Below are positions 35,265-48,200 of a stretch of DNA of 64,000 bases, in pieces. How positions within the stretch are numbered: position 1 is the first letter of the stretch; the number at the start of each line of letters is the position of its first letter. Under the pieces are notes generated by a model. The model searched no databases, was not told the DNA's origin, and worked only from the letters and a program-made list of their open reading frames with translations. Source of the stretch: Cymbidium sinense. Lineage: Eukaryota; Streptophyta; Magnoliopsida; Asparagales; Orchidaceae. The DNA lies in contig CM038220.1 of NCBI GenBank assembly GCA_021442155.1, forward strand, positions 78,541,817 to 78,605,816, written 5' to 3'. The translations under genes and the position numbers were made by a program.

Positions 35265-35700
35265 TAAGTGTCAGAATTTGGCGTACTTGGTATCGTTGGA
35301 AAGATAATGAAAAATTATACAACTTTTATGTTAAAAACTTTAGAAGAATCTAGCCCGGTGAGCCGCAGTTTTTGTAAATGTGTGACTTCTGAAGTTGCAA
35401 AAAATAACAATTTTGATGCAGCCCTCATTTTTTTTCCATATCAGGCTCATCAGGTGTCGGATTTTGGCGTGCTTGACATCGTTGGAAAGATAATAACAAA
35501 TTCTACAACTTTTATGTTGATAACTTTTGAATCTCACCGATTTTTTGCAAATGTATTTTTTTAAAAAAAAAGGTAGAGACCACCTTATTTGGCTATATCT
35601 CTCTCATGATTCGGTGGTTAGTATTGTTGGAAAGATAATGAAAAATTATACAACTTTTATATTGATAACTTTTGATGAATCTTGTTAGTCACAGCTTTTT
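35265..35700 (+). repeat. Subterminal tandem repeat of MULE-2
   Basis: A 'gttggaaagataat' plus 'acaacttttatgttga' block occurs three times, near 35299, 35480 and 35627. MULE-1 keeps two copies, near 28725 and 28882. Subterminal repeats may bind transposase in Mutator-like elements, but that is inference here. Confidence 0.7.
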
Positions 35701-35995
35701 AAATGTAAAAAATTTGACGTTGAAATTAAAATATTACAACACTTTCGTTGTGTGGTCTTAACACAATGCTTGTTGAATACATATATTTTTTGATAATATT
35801 AAACATTCTAAGTGTATTAAATTTTTTAGATGAGTCTAAATAGTTGTGAGTTAACCAAATAAAACTAAATTGATAACAAAACACTATAATTATACAATCA
35901 CGAATAAGTGAACATAACAAATAAAAAAACATACTACTACATGCCATAAAGCTAAAAAAACTATCATCATAATTACGCGTGGTGGAATTGCATCG

Positions 35996-38042
35996 CTACC
36001 AGGAGTGTAATGGGATGGTGGTCGTGGTCGATCGCAGATGATCTTTGTTGGCGATCCTCCTCCTCGTCCACGCCATTGGGTTGTTGCGAACATCCCATGT
36101 GTAACATGTATATCGTGAGAAGCACGAGATACCTACAATTGCATATGGCGGTGTCATATGGAATGACGGTGGACCATATGTAGGCGGGATCGGTGCATGC
36201 CATGGGTTCATCTGAGACCACATTGCATCCTGATATGAATACTGGGGTGATTGTGTAAATGTATAGGTAGACTGTCCCACCACTGGCGTATATGATGGAC
36301 CCACATCCATCGATGGTGCATCTGTCTCGCTGATGCAGAAGTACAGAATGTCTATATCCTTGTATCTGCTGTCAGAGATATGCATGTTCTCGACTCCACA
36401 CGCGCTCATAATCGTCGATGGATTTTAAATTACGTGTCATCTAAAATATATCGAGATGTGCTCACGCCGAAAGAAAATTTATATCGAGGTTTTATTGTAA
36501 CAATGGAAAGCAAATTGTAATTCCACATAGACTTACCATGTGGTATCTCCGGGCACATGAGGAATGTCGGTACCACTGCTCATGTAGCGGTTGATGGTCC
36601 ACGTATCTGCGGCGAATCCCGCGGTCCAACCCGCATTAACCGCTGCAATGTTTGAGTGGTGGTACTCGACCCAATCAACGTGGCCTTTCCGTCCATCAAC
36701 ACGAGCAAGATGGATCTATCGGTCAACATCAATCATGGGAGGTATGCGACTATCAATCACGCGATCGGGCGGTACCACTCTACCCTCTTCCAGCAAATCA
36801 ACAATCGTGGCTTACTCCTCTCCCTGCAAACATATATGCGTATGCGGATATGTTCATATGGCTCGAGATGACTGCACATGTAGCATAAGTTATTCAAAAT
36901 TTTAATCCCATGGCAGTAAACAAGTAAAAAATGATATTTAGCGTGCACTGAAGTCCATCCAACTCATCCACAGATACTCGATGTTGGATCTTTCAACAAA
37001 TCCTTCATTCGCCACATCGCAGACCATATGATTGCAAAATAGGGAACACATAAGGTAGGTGCACATGACATGAATGTGCTCAGGGCCATACCATAGTAAA
37101 TGAATACATCTGCTATGTTGGCCGCTTGCCTCATGCAACTCTCTGTATAGATGCGCAAGCATAGCTGAGCCCACTGACAAACCCCTAAAGGAATGAATAT
37201 CCTCTAGTAATGGTAGATACTGCAGGTGGACCTCTGAGCCTGAAGTGTCGGAAAGAAGAAAAGACTCAATGGCAAACAGTATGTATGCTCTGATATGCAT
37301 AATAAACTGGAGCTCTGGTAGATCTAAGTATGAATCTCTGTAAAACATCCACCTCAATCGTAGGCACGCGTGCGTGCATGAACGACCCATCCAAAACTCG
37401 ATGTGATATGTGGATGGATGGGATCACGATACGGTTTGCGGCTCGGATGCGCTTGATCAACTGTCCGCATGTACGGCCACGTAGCCCACCGTCTCCCTCC
37501 ACCAACGATAACACTGCCAATAAGAGGAGGGCCATCTATCCGAATGCCCAGGATCATCGCAACATCCTGTAGTGTGATCCTCATCTCACCAGTGGCCAAG
37601 TGGAATGTGTTCGTCTGCGGGCACCAGCGCTCCACTAATGTTGTTAGTAAGTGATGATCCAGCTTAATATACTGCATCTGCGAGACACTGTCAAAGCTGA
37701 CATCTCGCAAAGCACCCATGAATCTAGGACAATTGATAGGCCATTCCCTGAACATCAGCAAGTGTGCAGCAGCCTCAAGTACTGAAACCTGCAATCAGAA
37801 TGGAGCATGCATAGACTACATTAGTATAACAAATACATACATTGGCGCAAAAATGACTTCAAAAATAATGTAAGATCGGGATCTCATGTCTACCACGTAA
37901 CATAGCTATGCTAGGGTGCACCCTTGCCGGTGGTGGACCGTAGTCCTCAACAGTATCCTCTGGTCATTGCCTCCTCCTCCTAGGTGGGGCTTCATCGTGG
38001 ACATCTTCACCGGTACCATTAGCAAACAACATAGTCGACATT
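35996..38042 (-). pseudogene. Plant mobile domain (PMD) gene carried by MULE-2
   Basis: Four exon-like parts on the minus strand. Exon 1 from ATG 38042 (MSTMLFANGTGEDVHDEAPP, then an in-frame TGA, then DYGPPPARVHP). Exon 2 follows an acceptor at 37797 and carries the PMD core: VERWCPQTNTFHLATGEM, RITLQDVAMILGIRIDGPP; after a frameshift near 37370 it continues as HIRAYILFAIESFLLS and VHLQYLPLLEDI. Exon 3 (36871-36537) has LLICWKRVEWYRPIA-type text and ends at a good donor, g|gtaagtct. Exon 4 to 35996 is Y/P/Q-rich. PMD genes are known both as transposon cargo and as host genes (MAIN family). The TGA and frameshift mark this copy as broken. Confidence 0.85.
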
Positions 38043-38640
38043 TTAAAAAATATTACATTGCATTGTAATTCGAATACTAGTAGCTCGGACTAAAAGAAAT
38101 ACCTGCTGCAGAAAGACATACATAAAAATAGCAAGGCATAAAATAATTATAAAAATAACTTCTATTAATTGAGAGATTTTAAATTTAAAATTTTCCACAT
38201 ATGGTATGTATGCTAACTAACTAAAAAACTTGAACTAATAAACTAATAACTAAACTAACTAATAACTAAAAACTAACTAAACTAACTAATAAATAATTTG
38301 ATTTATGTAAAATAATAATTTAAACTAAAAACTAAAATGCTATTAATAAATATATAATTTTATTTTGTATTCTAAATACAATAAAATTAAATCTTCTAAT
38401 GTATTCTAAATCCATCACATTATTTTATAATTTTATTTTCATGTGATGAATGATAAGAAATATACACTGAACAAAATGAAAACTAATCAAAACATGCACT
38501 GGCTAAAAGTGGACAATATGACATAAAACATAGGAGATAATATGACATAAAACACTAGTCAAAATAGATGAGACACAAATACACAGTAGGACTACTACAA
38601 CAGTAGCACAAGTACACAACATGACATCAAACAACTAACT
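38043..38640. other. AT-rich spacer between the two MULE-2 genes
   Basis: Contains short 'actaactaa' reiterations near 38210-38290 and no coding. It would hold the transposase 3' end and the PMD promoter. Confidence 0.5.
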
Positions 38641-38656
38641 TAGAAAACATCACACT

Positions 38657-41120
38657 CTATGTGCAAGCAGGACAGGACCTATTATGCCCAATAGTCTTAC
38701 AAATAGCACACGGAACTTTTAGGAATGTTCTCATCCATGGTATTTTTAAATCTACTTGTCCTTGGCCTTCCAGACTTTTGCTTAATATTAGGTGGGTTAT
38801 AATTTTCATAACTGCCTTCCGTGATGTGATCTGCCCACTCCTCCCGATCAGGTATTACATGGAACTCTCCCTGGTAGGTGCTAATATAATTCTGCAAGCT
38901 CTAGTACACAGAGACATACTGCACGTGGTTTAGGTGGTGATGGCTCAAAACTGCAATCACGTGTGGACAAGGTAGGTGATAAGACTGTGGTTGTCTGCAC
39001 GTACACTTGTATTCATAGTTCTCAGAAACTTATACTTTAGGTTCGGCTGCTGACATCAAATACTTGATACTCAGACATGCTAATCCTAACAGGTTCAGGT
39101 AATCTTCATGCCTCGTGTTCATTAGCAAATAGTGTAGCTTTAATGTGAGGAGAAAACAAGTTTTCTTGCCTTTCTAGAAGCGGTAAGCCGTTCAAGATAT
39201 TTCATGAAAAGAGCCTATATTATAGTACATTGCCATAATCGTGGCTTGAAGTAAGCCAATGCATGTTTAAGCACCCGCTGAAGCACTCGTGCATTTGTCA
39301 TCATAGTCGCACTGCACTGCTATCATGAGTTTGAGTCCAGTTGAACATCCCTTGAAACTAGCTACCATATGCCTCGCTTATTCTTAATGTCCGACATGTG
39401 CCTTTTAAAAATTCAGATGTCATCTGTGTTTCTTGGACTATACATTTTCTTACACATGAAGTCTACATCAGCTATGCCAAGTTGTCATACTGCTCTTTTG
39501 AAGTTCTCCCTCAAATGGCAGTGTGATGTGCGACCATGGGAAGATTTCACGACCACCTAACAAGACATGTCTATCTAAGATGAGGCATAGATCACCCCTC
39601 GTAGACACTAATGGGATCAAGTCCTGAAGAGTGCGTAGAAACCAAATCTAAGACTCTATGCACTTTGATTCAACAATCGTGAAGGCTGGGAACAACCCAT
39701 TGCCGATCCCAACAGATTAAGTAGAGTGCCTCAGACTTACGTGAGAAAAGTCCATCAAGACACGTAACCCGACACAATCGCCAACCTCAGATTGACTAAA
39801 TGACCGAATCAGCCATTGGAATCTATTCGATTCCGGATATCGTGATATCGAACCGCATAGATGTGCAAACAAGCCATAAATTTTCCCAATGATCTATAAG
39901 ATTCCTCCCAACCGCCAAAATATCCTTAATCGTGGTATCCCAAGCCTTCATATAAGACACTCTTATATTAAACTTTGACTCTATACGGCCTATAATCTCC
40001 CTGGGCTTGAGATCCAACTGACGCCTGACTGCAGGGTGGATGAAATAACTTATAAATTGTGATGTGCATTGCCTGTGTCCAGCATTAAGAATTGAGTGAC
40101 TACAGCTATGAGGAGAGCCTACTGAACCAATTCTCCAAGTACCACCCAACCTCTTAACTGAGCAGGCACGTAAACACCACAAACATTGTCTAACTGGGTC
40201 AGAATGGCGGGTGCACAGCACAATAAATTTTGATTGGCTTGAGGCATATATGACATATTCAACATTGTTTATAATCGACCACTCCTGAATAGCAAATTAC
40301 AACTGCTTCTTATCATGAAAGCACATACCTTCCACTAATTCATCTGGGATGCAATTCTCCTCTTCGAAGGTTGAATCATCTGATGGGCCATCAAATGCAA
40401 GGTCTTCATCCCATTCTCTGATAGCTTGAGCACTACGCATATAATCATTATTATGTATCAAATGCTCCTCAGTATGACTCATTCTCATTGAGTAATCGAT
40501 AATCAAATCTCTGACCATATGGGATGATTCGCCGCCTTAAATCACCGCCTGAAGTCAATATAATCGCCATCCTCATCACTACTATCTCCACTAGTATAGT
40601 TTCATATTCAACATTTACATCAGATGGTGGGTTCGCATCATTACCTTTAGGGTCACCTAGGTCACCCATATGAGCAGAGCTTGTGCAAGAAAATAATCAT
40701 TTTCTCTCAGTTTCATACATTTCCCTTGAGTACTTATCGAGGAGGTGGTGATGTAATCGGTGATTCTCTTTGACATCGACTATGTTGCTAACCTCCTATC
40801 TTCACATGGGAGTTCCTCAAATTTGACATACACCACAATAGTGCAACATGTCGATTATTAATAGCCTCACAAACTTCATCATCGCACGTTAATGTGTTGC
40901 AATAAATCCAATTCCAATAGAAAATGACCCACCGTGATGAGAATTTTGATGGATTTAGCTTCAACGACCTCATAACTCTTTTTTGTAATTCCTCAAATTT
41001 AATCCGTGGAAATTTAGATCGACGATTTCTCCCACCAATATATGTTGGAATGAACTCATCACTTACTCTGAGTTCACCATCATAATAAAGAACAATACAT
41101 ACAGTATCTGAACTCATCAC
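38657..41120 (-). pseudogene. MuDR-type MULE transposase in MULE-2
   Basis: From Met at 41120 the minus strand shows the MuDR N-terminal domain (CIVLYYDGELRVSDEFIPTY), then an acidic spacer at 40297-40669. A DNA-binding zinc region follows (LWCLRACSVKRLGGTWRIGS, HRQCTSQFIS; 39823-40221), then QLDLKPREIIGRIESKFNI and SYMKAWDT. Further on is part of the DDE core, GNGLFPAFTIVES ... WIWFLRTLQDL, interrupted by a TAG near 39653. Near the end are QNYISTYQGEFHVIPDRE and a CCHC knuckle, CAICKTIGHNRSCPAC, just before the stop at 38657-38659. It catalysed cut-and-paste transposition; several stops and frameshifts inactivate it. Confidence 0.87.
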
Positions 41121-41922
41121 TAGCTAGTAATAACGGAACACCAGTATTCAACCGCTATTACGCATAAAAAAATCTTGCATTAATATATGACAAAGATGAC
41201 CGAAATACTTACGCATTCAAGCAATCACTCAATCCTAATATTTCAACGCATAACAAATAAAATCCAACTATTGCAATGTGACAAATAAAATCCAAATACT
41301 GTAATGTGACAACAACAAATTTATGCAACGTCACACTTTTGCATTTATAAGATCGATATCTCAACCATGAAAAAGATTTTATAACAACCACGCACTCATT
41401 TGCCAAAAAAAATATCACACACTAAAATATTCAAAGAAAAGATCAAGACTGATTTAACTTTTAACGAACATGAATCACCACATATGCGCCTAATACAATT
41501 AAAGATCTTCATAACACCAAATTAAACTACACATACACACTTAATCAATAAAAAACAAGCACAAAAATTGAAGTTTTCCTAACAAAAAATTATGCACAAA
41601 ATGAGATCCATCACAAATTTCCTATGAATATCATAATAATTAGCTTAAACAAACCAAATAAACTCATACAATTTGACATCATACATTTTTTTTGTTTAGG
41701 GTTAGAAATACCTAAATCGGCAAAAATAATCCGTCCAAGCTCCTTCTTCACCGACGGCGACTTTCCGCCGGCCGCGAAGGTTCGCACGCACGGGCGATCG
41801 GACAAGGCGACGACGGGATCGAAGATGCGAAAACCCGAGCTTGCTACGACGAGCCTTTCGTTCTCCAGATGAGGCCGAGCTGGCGACCGCCGACCGGCAT
41901 CGCCGCCACGCTAACTAAAGCG
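41121..41922 (-). promoter_or_regulatory. 5' region of the MULE-2 transposase
   Basis: AT-rich near the gene, GC-rich at 41735-41910 next to the TIR, with a telo-box-like 'tttagggttag' at 41696. MULE-1 preserves the matching segment (30280-30440). Confidence 0.4.
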
Positions 41923-41985
41923 CCTATTTTTTTTTTTTTACACACCCTAATTACTTAATTAAATCACTAATCATGCTTATTATGT

Positions 41986-42567
41986 GCAATGCATTATTAT
42001 GTTGAACATTTCTAAAGATTTATTATGTGCCACAATTGTCTTCCTATTGTGGTCCACAATTGTCTTTCAACCAAGGTTCGTCTTCTTTGATATATGTATG
42101 TGTATGAGTTTGCAATTATATTCATACTAATCTTGTATAGGCTACATCTTTATTTGATCAATCCAAAGGCAAATATGTTGATATAAATTAAAAAAAAAGA
42201 AGGTGCAGTTAAAATATATCTTTTATGATGAGAAAATATTACAATAATAAATACTATATATTTCTCATAATTTTAAACAAACCTAATAATATTAATATTA
42301 TAATATAAAAATTATATTAACTCAAACATCCTCTCGTAACCAAGATAGATTCTTTTGTTTTTATTTAAGCAAGAATAATATAATATTAACAAAGACACAT
42401 TAATCGAGAATATCTTCTATAATGAAAAATATTATAATAATAAATTATATAGATGTCTAATATTTATTAAGTGTATATGATAACATAATACTTCAAATAA
42501 GTCTAAAAAAATTTAGTTAAATAATTAATTTTTTACAAAATTTTAATATTATGGTGTGTGTACATAC
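41986..42567. other. AT-rich stretch right of MULE-2
   Basis: A 'ttattatgtgc' word repeats at 41978 and 42020. Nothing else is recognisable. Confidence 0.5.
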
Positions 42568-42745
42568 CACTATAGGAAAACTATATATTTATAGCGAAAT
42601 TTTCGTCGATAATCTCAGTTTCCGACGGATTGCACCTTGATGGTAAAACCTTAGTTAAAAATGATTTCCAGCTGACTAAAAATCCGATGGATTACACAAA
42701 CACACACACACAAAATCACTCTTTTATAGTTGTTACTCGCTAGGT
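42568..42745 (+). mobile_element. CACTA-like terminal fragment
   Basis: Begins CACTATAGGAAAACTATATA and continues with 'gcgaaattttcgtcg' and 'tttccgacgg', the type of terminal and subterminal text of plant CACTA transposons. Only one end is clear; a weak inverted echo lies near 42725. Confidence 0.4.
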
Positions 42746-43149
42746 TCATCAGACCCCTAAAATCAGTATAATCTCAGATGTTGGTATATAACATGAGATA
42801 TTTTCTAAGCCAAAGTTCTCATGCTTAAATGGGTACTGAATGCATTTATTTTATATCGACGATTATGACTTTTGCATTATTAGTCGATCAAATCTTTTTC
42901 CTCTCCCATTGAGGTAGACTTGGTTGAACTTGAATAGAATGAATCACATTATCTTCTTCACGGTTATTATTTATTTTATTTACTTTTTTTTTTTTGTGTT
43001 TCTTCATGGCACATCATTTATGACCTCTTTGATGCTTTTGCTTTCAATATTTTGGTGATATTATTCTAACAAACTAGCATTAGAGCATAATTCTAATAAC
43101 AATGCCATAAACTTTAACAATGCGACAAGGAGTTTTATCTTTTGCAAAA

Positions 43150-43960
43150 ACTAAATGCATGTTTTTGTTCTAAAAGGTCTTATGAAAGCATTCACGGGGC
43201 ATTTAAATATCTAAATGTCAATGAGTGAAGATGAAAAATGGATACGGATGAAAAGGCACTTATATTGATCCTATCATTTTTGACAATTAAGTCTTGATGG
43301 AGGTCTTAGAGCAATATACCATAAAAAGTTTATTGTTTAAGCTAGAGCTATTCATCATCACCAAAGGTCTCTTCTATAAAATGTTTCATTTGCTTAGAAC
43401 ATAGAAATGTATATTAATAAAGTCACACCCAAATCAGTTTATTTCAATTGATCATGATTTGTCAAATATTGATGATACTTTTGATGATGATAATTGAGAT
43501 TTATTATGTGCTTTTTATTAGTTTCTCTTTTAAGCCTTGTATAGCACATTCCTTATGACAGAGATCATAAACATAGAAGATGTGAAGAACTCCCTTTCAT
43601 TAAAAGATGTCATTTATGATCTCAAGGGTATTGACAAAGAAAAATAGAGCTAGAGGTTGTTTGAGTGACCAATGAAAAATGGTCTCTATTAGAATAAGAC
43701 TTATTTCCAATGCAAGAAGTAATGTCATATCAAATAAGCCATATAATATGCAACCAACATTAGCCTAGTAGTTGGAAGCTTCAACCAAAATATCTTGGGC
43801 TCAAAGCATGCCTATGTGTTGTGTGTGTGAGTTTTCCATTAATTTGTCTTAAATGTCCCAAAAAGTATGTCATTATAGTCATGTTTTTGTAATTGAATGT
43901 GATAACTTATTGAGACAAGGTAGCGAGGGAGAAGACACTTGTCGAAGGTCCAAGTAAATA
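43150..43960 (+). pseudogene. Ty1/copia gag remnant
   Basis: The plus strand, with frame changes, reads GLMKAFTGHLNI, MSEDEKWIRM, then LSNIDDTFDDDN, a stop, DLLCAFY, then EIINIEDVKNSLSLKDVIYD and, near 43705, YFQCKK, a stop, CHIK. This is the order of copia gag: the UBN2-type region, the conserved D-D-E-D..LL.LP line, the 'V..L..K' helix, and a zinc knuckle of the C-x2-C type. A CPKKYV piece follows near 43855. Many stops make it clearly dead. No protease, integrase or RT was found behind it. Confidence 0.7.
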
Positions 43961-45890
43961 GAATGGAAATATGTTAGGTCCAAGGATTACTTTATAAGGA
44001 GGATAATGAAGACTAGGAATGATGAAAAAGGGGGAGAAGGAATACCAATCAAATTGTCTTTAGATTAGTTCAGTTAAATAACCCCTTTGAAAACCACATA
44101 ATGCCAATAACCACTGTGGAAAGGAACCTCAGTTAGTCCATTATATCCCTATAAAATGTTTACTTAACTCTTGATTCTATGGTATGGTAATATAAGGTTA
44201 GATTTAAAAAGAAGAGAAAGTAAATGTTGCAACCGCTTTGATAGAGAGGAAGAGAAATTGCTTTTATAAATGAATTACAATGAAATTTTAAAGACGAGAA
44301 AAAAAAGACTCTTAACCTTATAAAAGAATTTATTCCTCTTCCTCTCTAAACCTTTTTTTGTTTTTGATTTACGTCATGGTGACCTTATTGATAACTTAGT
44401 TGAAACATATGCATACGAGAGTGAATTTATCATGTGATTATGGCTTTGGTAACATGGAGTCATGGATGTTGGTGGTTTAGTATGTTTCCACCTTATTAGA
44501 GGGGTGGTCATTTGAGGAAGAAACATGAGCATAAGAGCATGCCAAATAAATTTAAGAGAAAGGAATGTGTGCAAAGATCACTTGGGCTGAGCAAACAGTG
44601 ATTCAGAGGTCATGATTTGTCTTTGTTGGCCTAGTAAATGCTTTGACTATGATGGAGTGGTAAAGAGGATATAAAGGCCTTTTCATAAATATTGATGCAT
44701 CATATTGTTTTTTCTTTATGTTTTCCTTATGGCTAGAATGAAAGGAGAAATTGATAAATTGAGTGGACTAGAGTAAATGATAGATAGCTTAAGAGAGCTA
44801 AGAGGTTTTTTGAGTGAATTCTTAAATAAACCCACCCAAGGGCATGGAGAAGGGTATCAACCGAAAGGCATTTGAGTGGTGTGATATAAAGTTTTATGAG
44901 TCTAATACTAGTAAGGTCCCACTAAGATGATTGGGAATGCTATTAGGTTTTAGTATTATTCATGTTTAGGGTTGATATCAATATTAGAAAGGTGGTATTT
45001 TGGACGTTACATGTAGATATTTAATTAAGTTATTCAAAAGGGAGTTAAGTTGAAAGTATTCATTGAATAAACTGTCATAAACATGATAATTGATATAAAA
45101 AGAAAGGATTTAATAAAATTACACTTTTTTTAAATAGAGTCAAGAATTTTTAGACCCAATCAGGCTTTCTTCTCAGAGCTATAAGAAATGTTCAACACAT
45201 CTAGAACTCCAGCCGTGAATAGTCTAGAATCAAAGGCTATGGTTGAATTGATCTTTAGAGGAAAAAAAAAAGAAATTGAGTAAAAATTGTTATGATTCAT
45301 AAAGTGAATACTCAAATGAGGAAAGTTGATATAAATGATTAGTCTTTGAATGTAGGAGTAGAACATGAAGGAGATATGCACATATAACCTTATGGTGAAG
45401 AACTGAAGGTTGAAATTGAGGAGAAACCTAAGAATGATCATCTACGATAGGCCATAATGGTCGAATATGTGGCAAGGAGAAACATTTAAGGGGTTAATTC
45501 CAATGTGTTAGGATAAAACAAGTGGTTAGAAGAAATAGAATTCCTAGATTTTTTATACTTAGATTGCATGACAAAGGCATGGTGTCACAATATGGTTGTT
45601 AACAATGAGAGCCGGAAGGATAATAATGATGCTAATAAGGGGGAATAATGTTAAAAGGCATTCACATCAATACAAAAGACTCTTATTGAAATTAAATTTA
45701 AGAGTTGAGGGACTTATTTGGAGAAGAGGATGGCAATTGCTTCCCAAATCACATAATGCCAATAATCACTATGGAAAGAGGCAACTGAGTTTCAATCCCC
45801 TATATGTTCATAACTTTAAGGGGTTCTATCTTTTATGTATGGTTTGCAAGCATTAAAACTTTTATTTAGAATTATTTTAAGAAGCTTAAT
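43961..45890. other. Degenerate repeat-derived DNA
   Basis: Short ORFs without recognisable domains. A 40-bp 'cacataatgccaataa' block occurs near 44095 and 45755 in the same orientation, which may mark old element ends. A frame at 44731-44876 reads MARMKGEIDKLSGLE, gag-like in character but unproven. Confidence 0.35.
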
Positions 45891-47421
45891 CTCAAAAATA
45901 TTAGAGCTCAAATATTTACTTAAAATTATCTAAAATAATAAACTTTAAAGTTTAATTTTGTTATTAAATAATTAATAAATTATAATTATTCTCCAATTTT
46001 AGCATATGAACATTCTAATAAATTGTTGAGTAAATAATCTATTAATAATTCTAAAGCATGCAATGACATGATAAGCAAAACACATGAATATAACCCTTTT
46101 AAAGAAAAAAGTATAGAAGTAATTAGGATGCCAATTTAGAATTGAATGCAAAATATTTATATTTTGCACAAATAAAATATTACAACACCTCAGCACATTA
46201 AAAAATCATAAATATTGCATATTCTTATCTTCTGTGTTGATTCCATGTTGAACTTTTGGATGGAAAAATATTAATAATATTTATTTGGTTCTTATGCTTG
46301 AATTATGAATGATTAATCTCAATCAAGTAGAAGTAATGCAATCATCAATTTTTTAGCACATAATATACTTTTGCAACACTTAAAAAGTATTTAGTTCATT
46401 TCATTCACACATCATTAATAATACAAATTTTTAATATCATTATATCTTATATAATAACTAAATATTGGATACACACACATAAGGATATTTGTTGCTGCAT
46501 GGGTTGCTTCTTAGGAGCTTCTTCCTTCAAGTTGTGACTCTACAACATAAAAGGAAATGAAATAACATTTAAGAACGCATGTCCAAATGTAAAAAATAAA
46601 AACAAATTTCACTTCTATTATGCATGCAATAATGACAAAATTAATTCTAAGAAACAATTTACAAAAATTGAATCATCAAAATTGCTAATTCTTTGACAAC
46701 TATTAGGAAAAACTAAATAGCTAGCTAGTATATCATATAAAATTTTGGATAAAAAAAACTATTGAGGAGATCCTTATAGAAATTCAATGAGGAATTATCA
46801 TTACTAAAAAATTTATGTGAAATGTCTCATAAATATTTCTTGGATCTCTATTTCACTAATATTTGTGTATGAGTTAGAATATTCAATTCCAACTAAGATC
46901 TAGTTTTCACATGTAAAAGTAATAAGACAGCATACACATTTTATTTATCAATATTTGTGCATCTGAAAACAAGTCTTAATTAAAAACATCTAATTAGTGG
47001 CATCCTTTTAATAATAAGGCCAACTTGTCTTTTCTTTAAAGTAGATATTTGCTAACGTTTTCAAAAAAATTGATGAATTTTTAGCAAGTCCTTTCTTCAT
47101 ACATTTAACTTAGCTCATACTAATAATCTAAGAGAATCATCTTCACTAAAATTTACTAAGATTACGTTGACCTTTAGTTTTCTTTTTCATATATGTGATT
47201 GATCATTTTTTTAATATCATTATATTTTAAAAAAATTATAGTTTAGATTAACATAAAATATCTATAGGCTCTTTTGATAATTATAAAAAAAGACAATAAG
47301 AAGTGCTATGAAATATAAAGTAAATTTGAATGAATAGTTACCAGTTGGAGTGGCCATGGAGTTCAACATCTTGTAGATTAAGATTGGCAGGTTGCAAATG
47401 AAATTGATGGATTTGTGTGTC
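45891..47421. other. Gene-free AT-rich stretch
   Basis: No coding, terminal repeat or named family seen. Confidence 0.65.
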
Positions 47422-47917
47422 TGTTGAACTCCACATATGTGTCATAAGTCGAGTCAAGCTGACAAGTCTACTTTGATGCACTTCGGAGGTGACAGTATGC
47501 AAATCGAGGCTCAAAATGCACTGGACGTCACAAAAAATGGTCGAAACGACCTCCGATCGATGAACGGACTTCACCATTGCATTCAGAACGTCGAAATTGT
47601 TCAAGATATAAATATTGCATAATCTAATGAGCAATTGATCAAGCGATCGAGTCGTCAATACGCCTGCACATATATCGAGGTCAGGAGGCACCAACACAAA
47701 CCAAACGACCTCCGTTCGTGAAATTGATTACATCATTGGCTTCAAAACATCGAAATCTATCAAGTAAGGCCGTTCGCAATTAATTCGGACAAGTCTGCAT
47801 GAATGTCGAGCAATCGAAATCGGCGATGCACATTTTGAGTTAAAATTGACTTGACTGAACCAAACGCCCTCATTGCGAAATGGACTACGCCGCATTTGGA
47901 ACATCGTAAAAGCAGAT

Positions 47918-47979
<62 letters not shown>

Positions 47980-48196
47980 ACCATGTAATTTTATCGACGT
48001 AAAATTCACATTAAAGTCGATTAATCAATTCAAAAATCTATTTAAAATCCATAATATAATCCTAATGCCCTGAATCCACTCTAATAAACCAGGCTTGCCC
48101 TATTCCTTAACCGCATGACCCGTTCTCCTTCATGCGAATGACCCGAACCCACGGCTTTCCCATCTTCATCGCTTCATGGCTCAATCATCCGTCACC
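47422..48196 (+). repeat. 5' half of a Tat LTR
   Basis: Matches 12071-12770 from the TGTTGA start. It has no polypurine tract before it, so it is not a 3' LTR in place. Homology ends at about 48196, where a LARD-like sequence begins. A (TA)n run at 47921-47978 is far longer than in the 12071 copy. Confidence 0.82.
47921..47978. repeat. (TA)n microsatellite in the LTR fragment
   Basis: About 58 bp of TA immediately before 'ttgaccatgtaatttta', where the other LTR copy has about 16 bp. Confidence 0.95.
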
Positions 48197-48200
48197 AATT

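Larger units (their letters stand above)
35099..41985 (-). mobile_element. MULE-2: 6.9-kb Mutator-like element with transposase and PMD gene
   Basis: Left TIR at 35099-35170 (GGCTAAATTTTC start) and right TIR at about 41923-41985 match each other and the MULE-1 ends ('ttaattagctaatta', 'aaaaaataggc'). The outermost 14 bp of the right TIR seem replaced, and no target duplication is visible, so the right edge is approximate. Both genes read on the minus strand: first a MuDR-type transposase, then a PMD gene. Both are degenerate. Shared subterminal sequences identify it as a full-length relative of MULE-1, 4.5 kb away. Confidence 0.85.

Noticed and set aside
47728..48009. ORFs with long IYIYIY runs
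   Set aside because: Direct translation of the (TA)n microsatellite; no coding.
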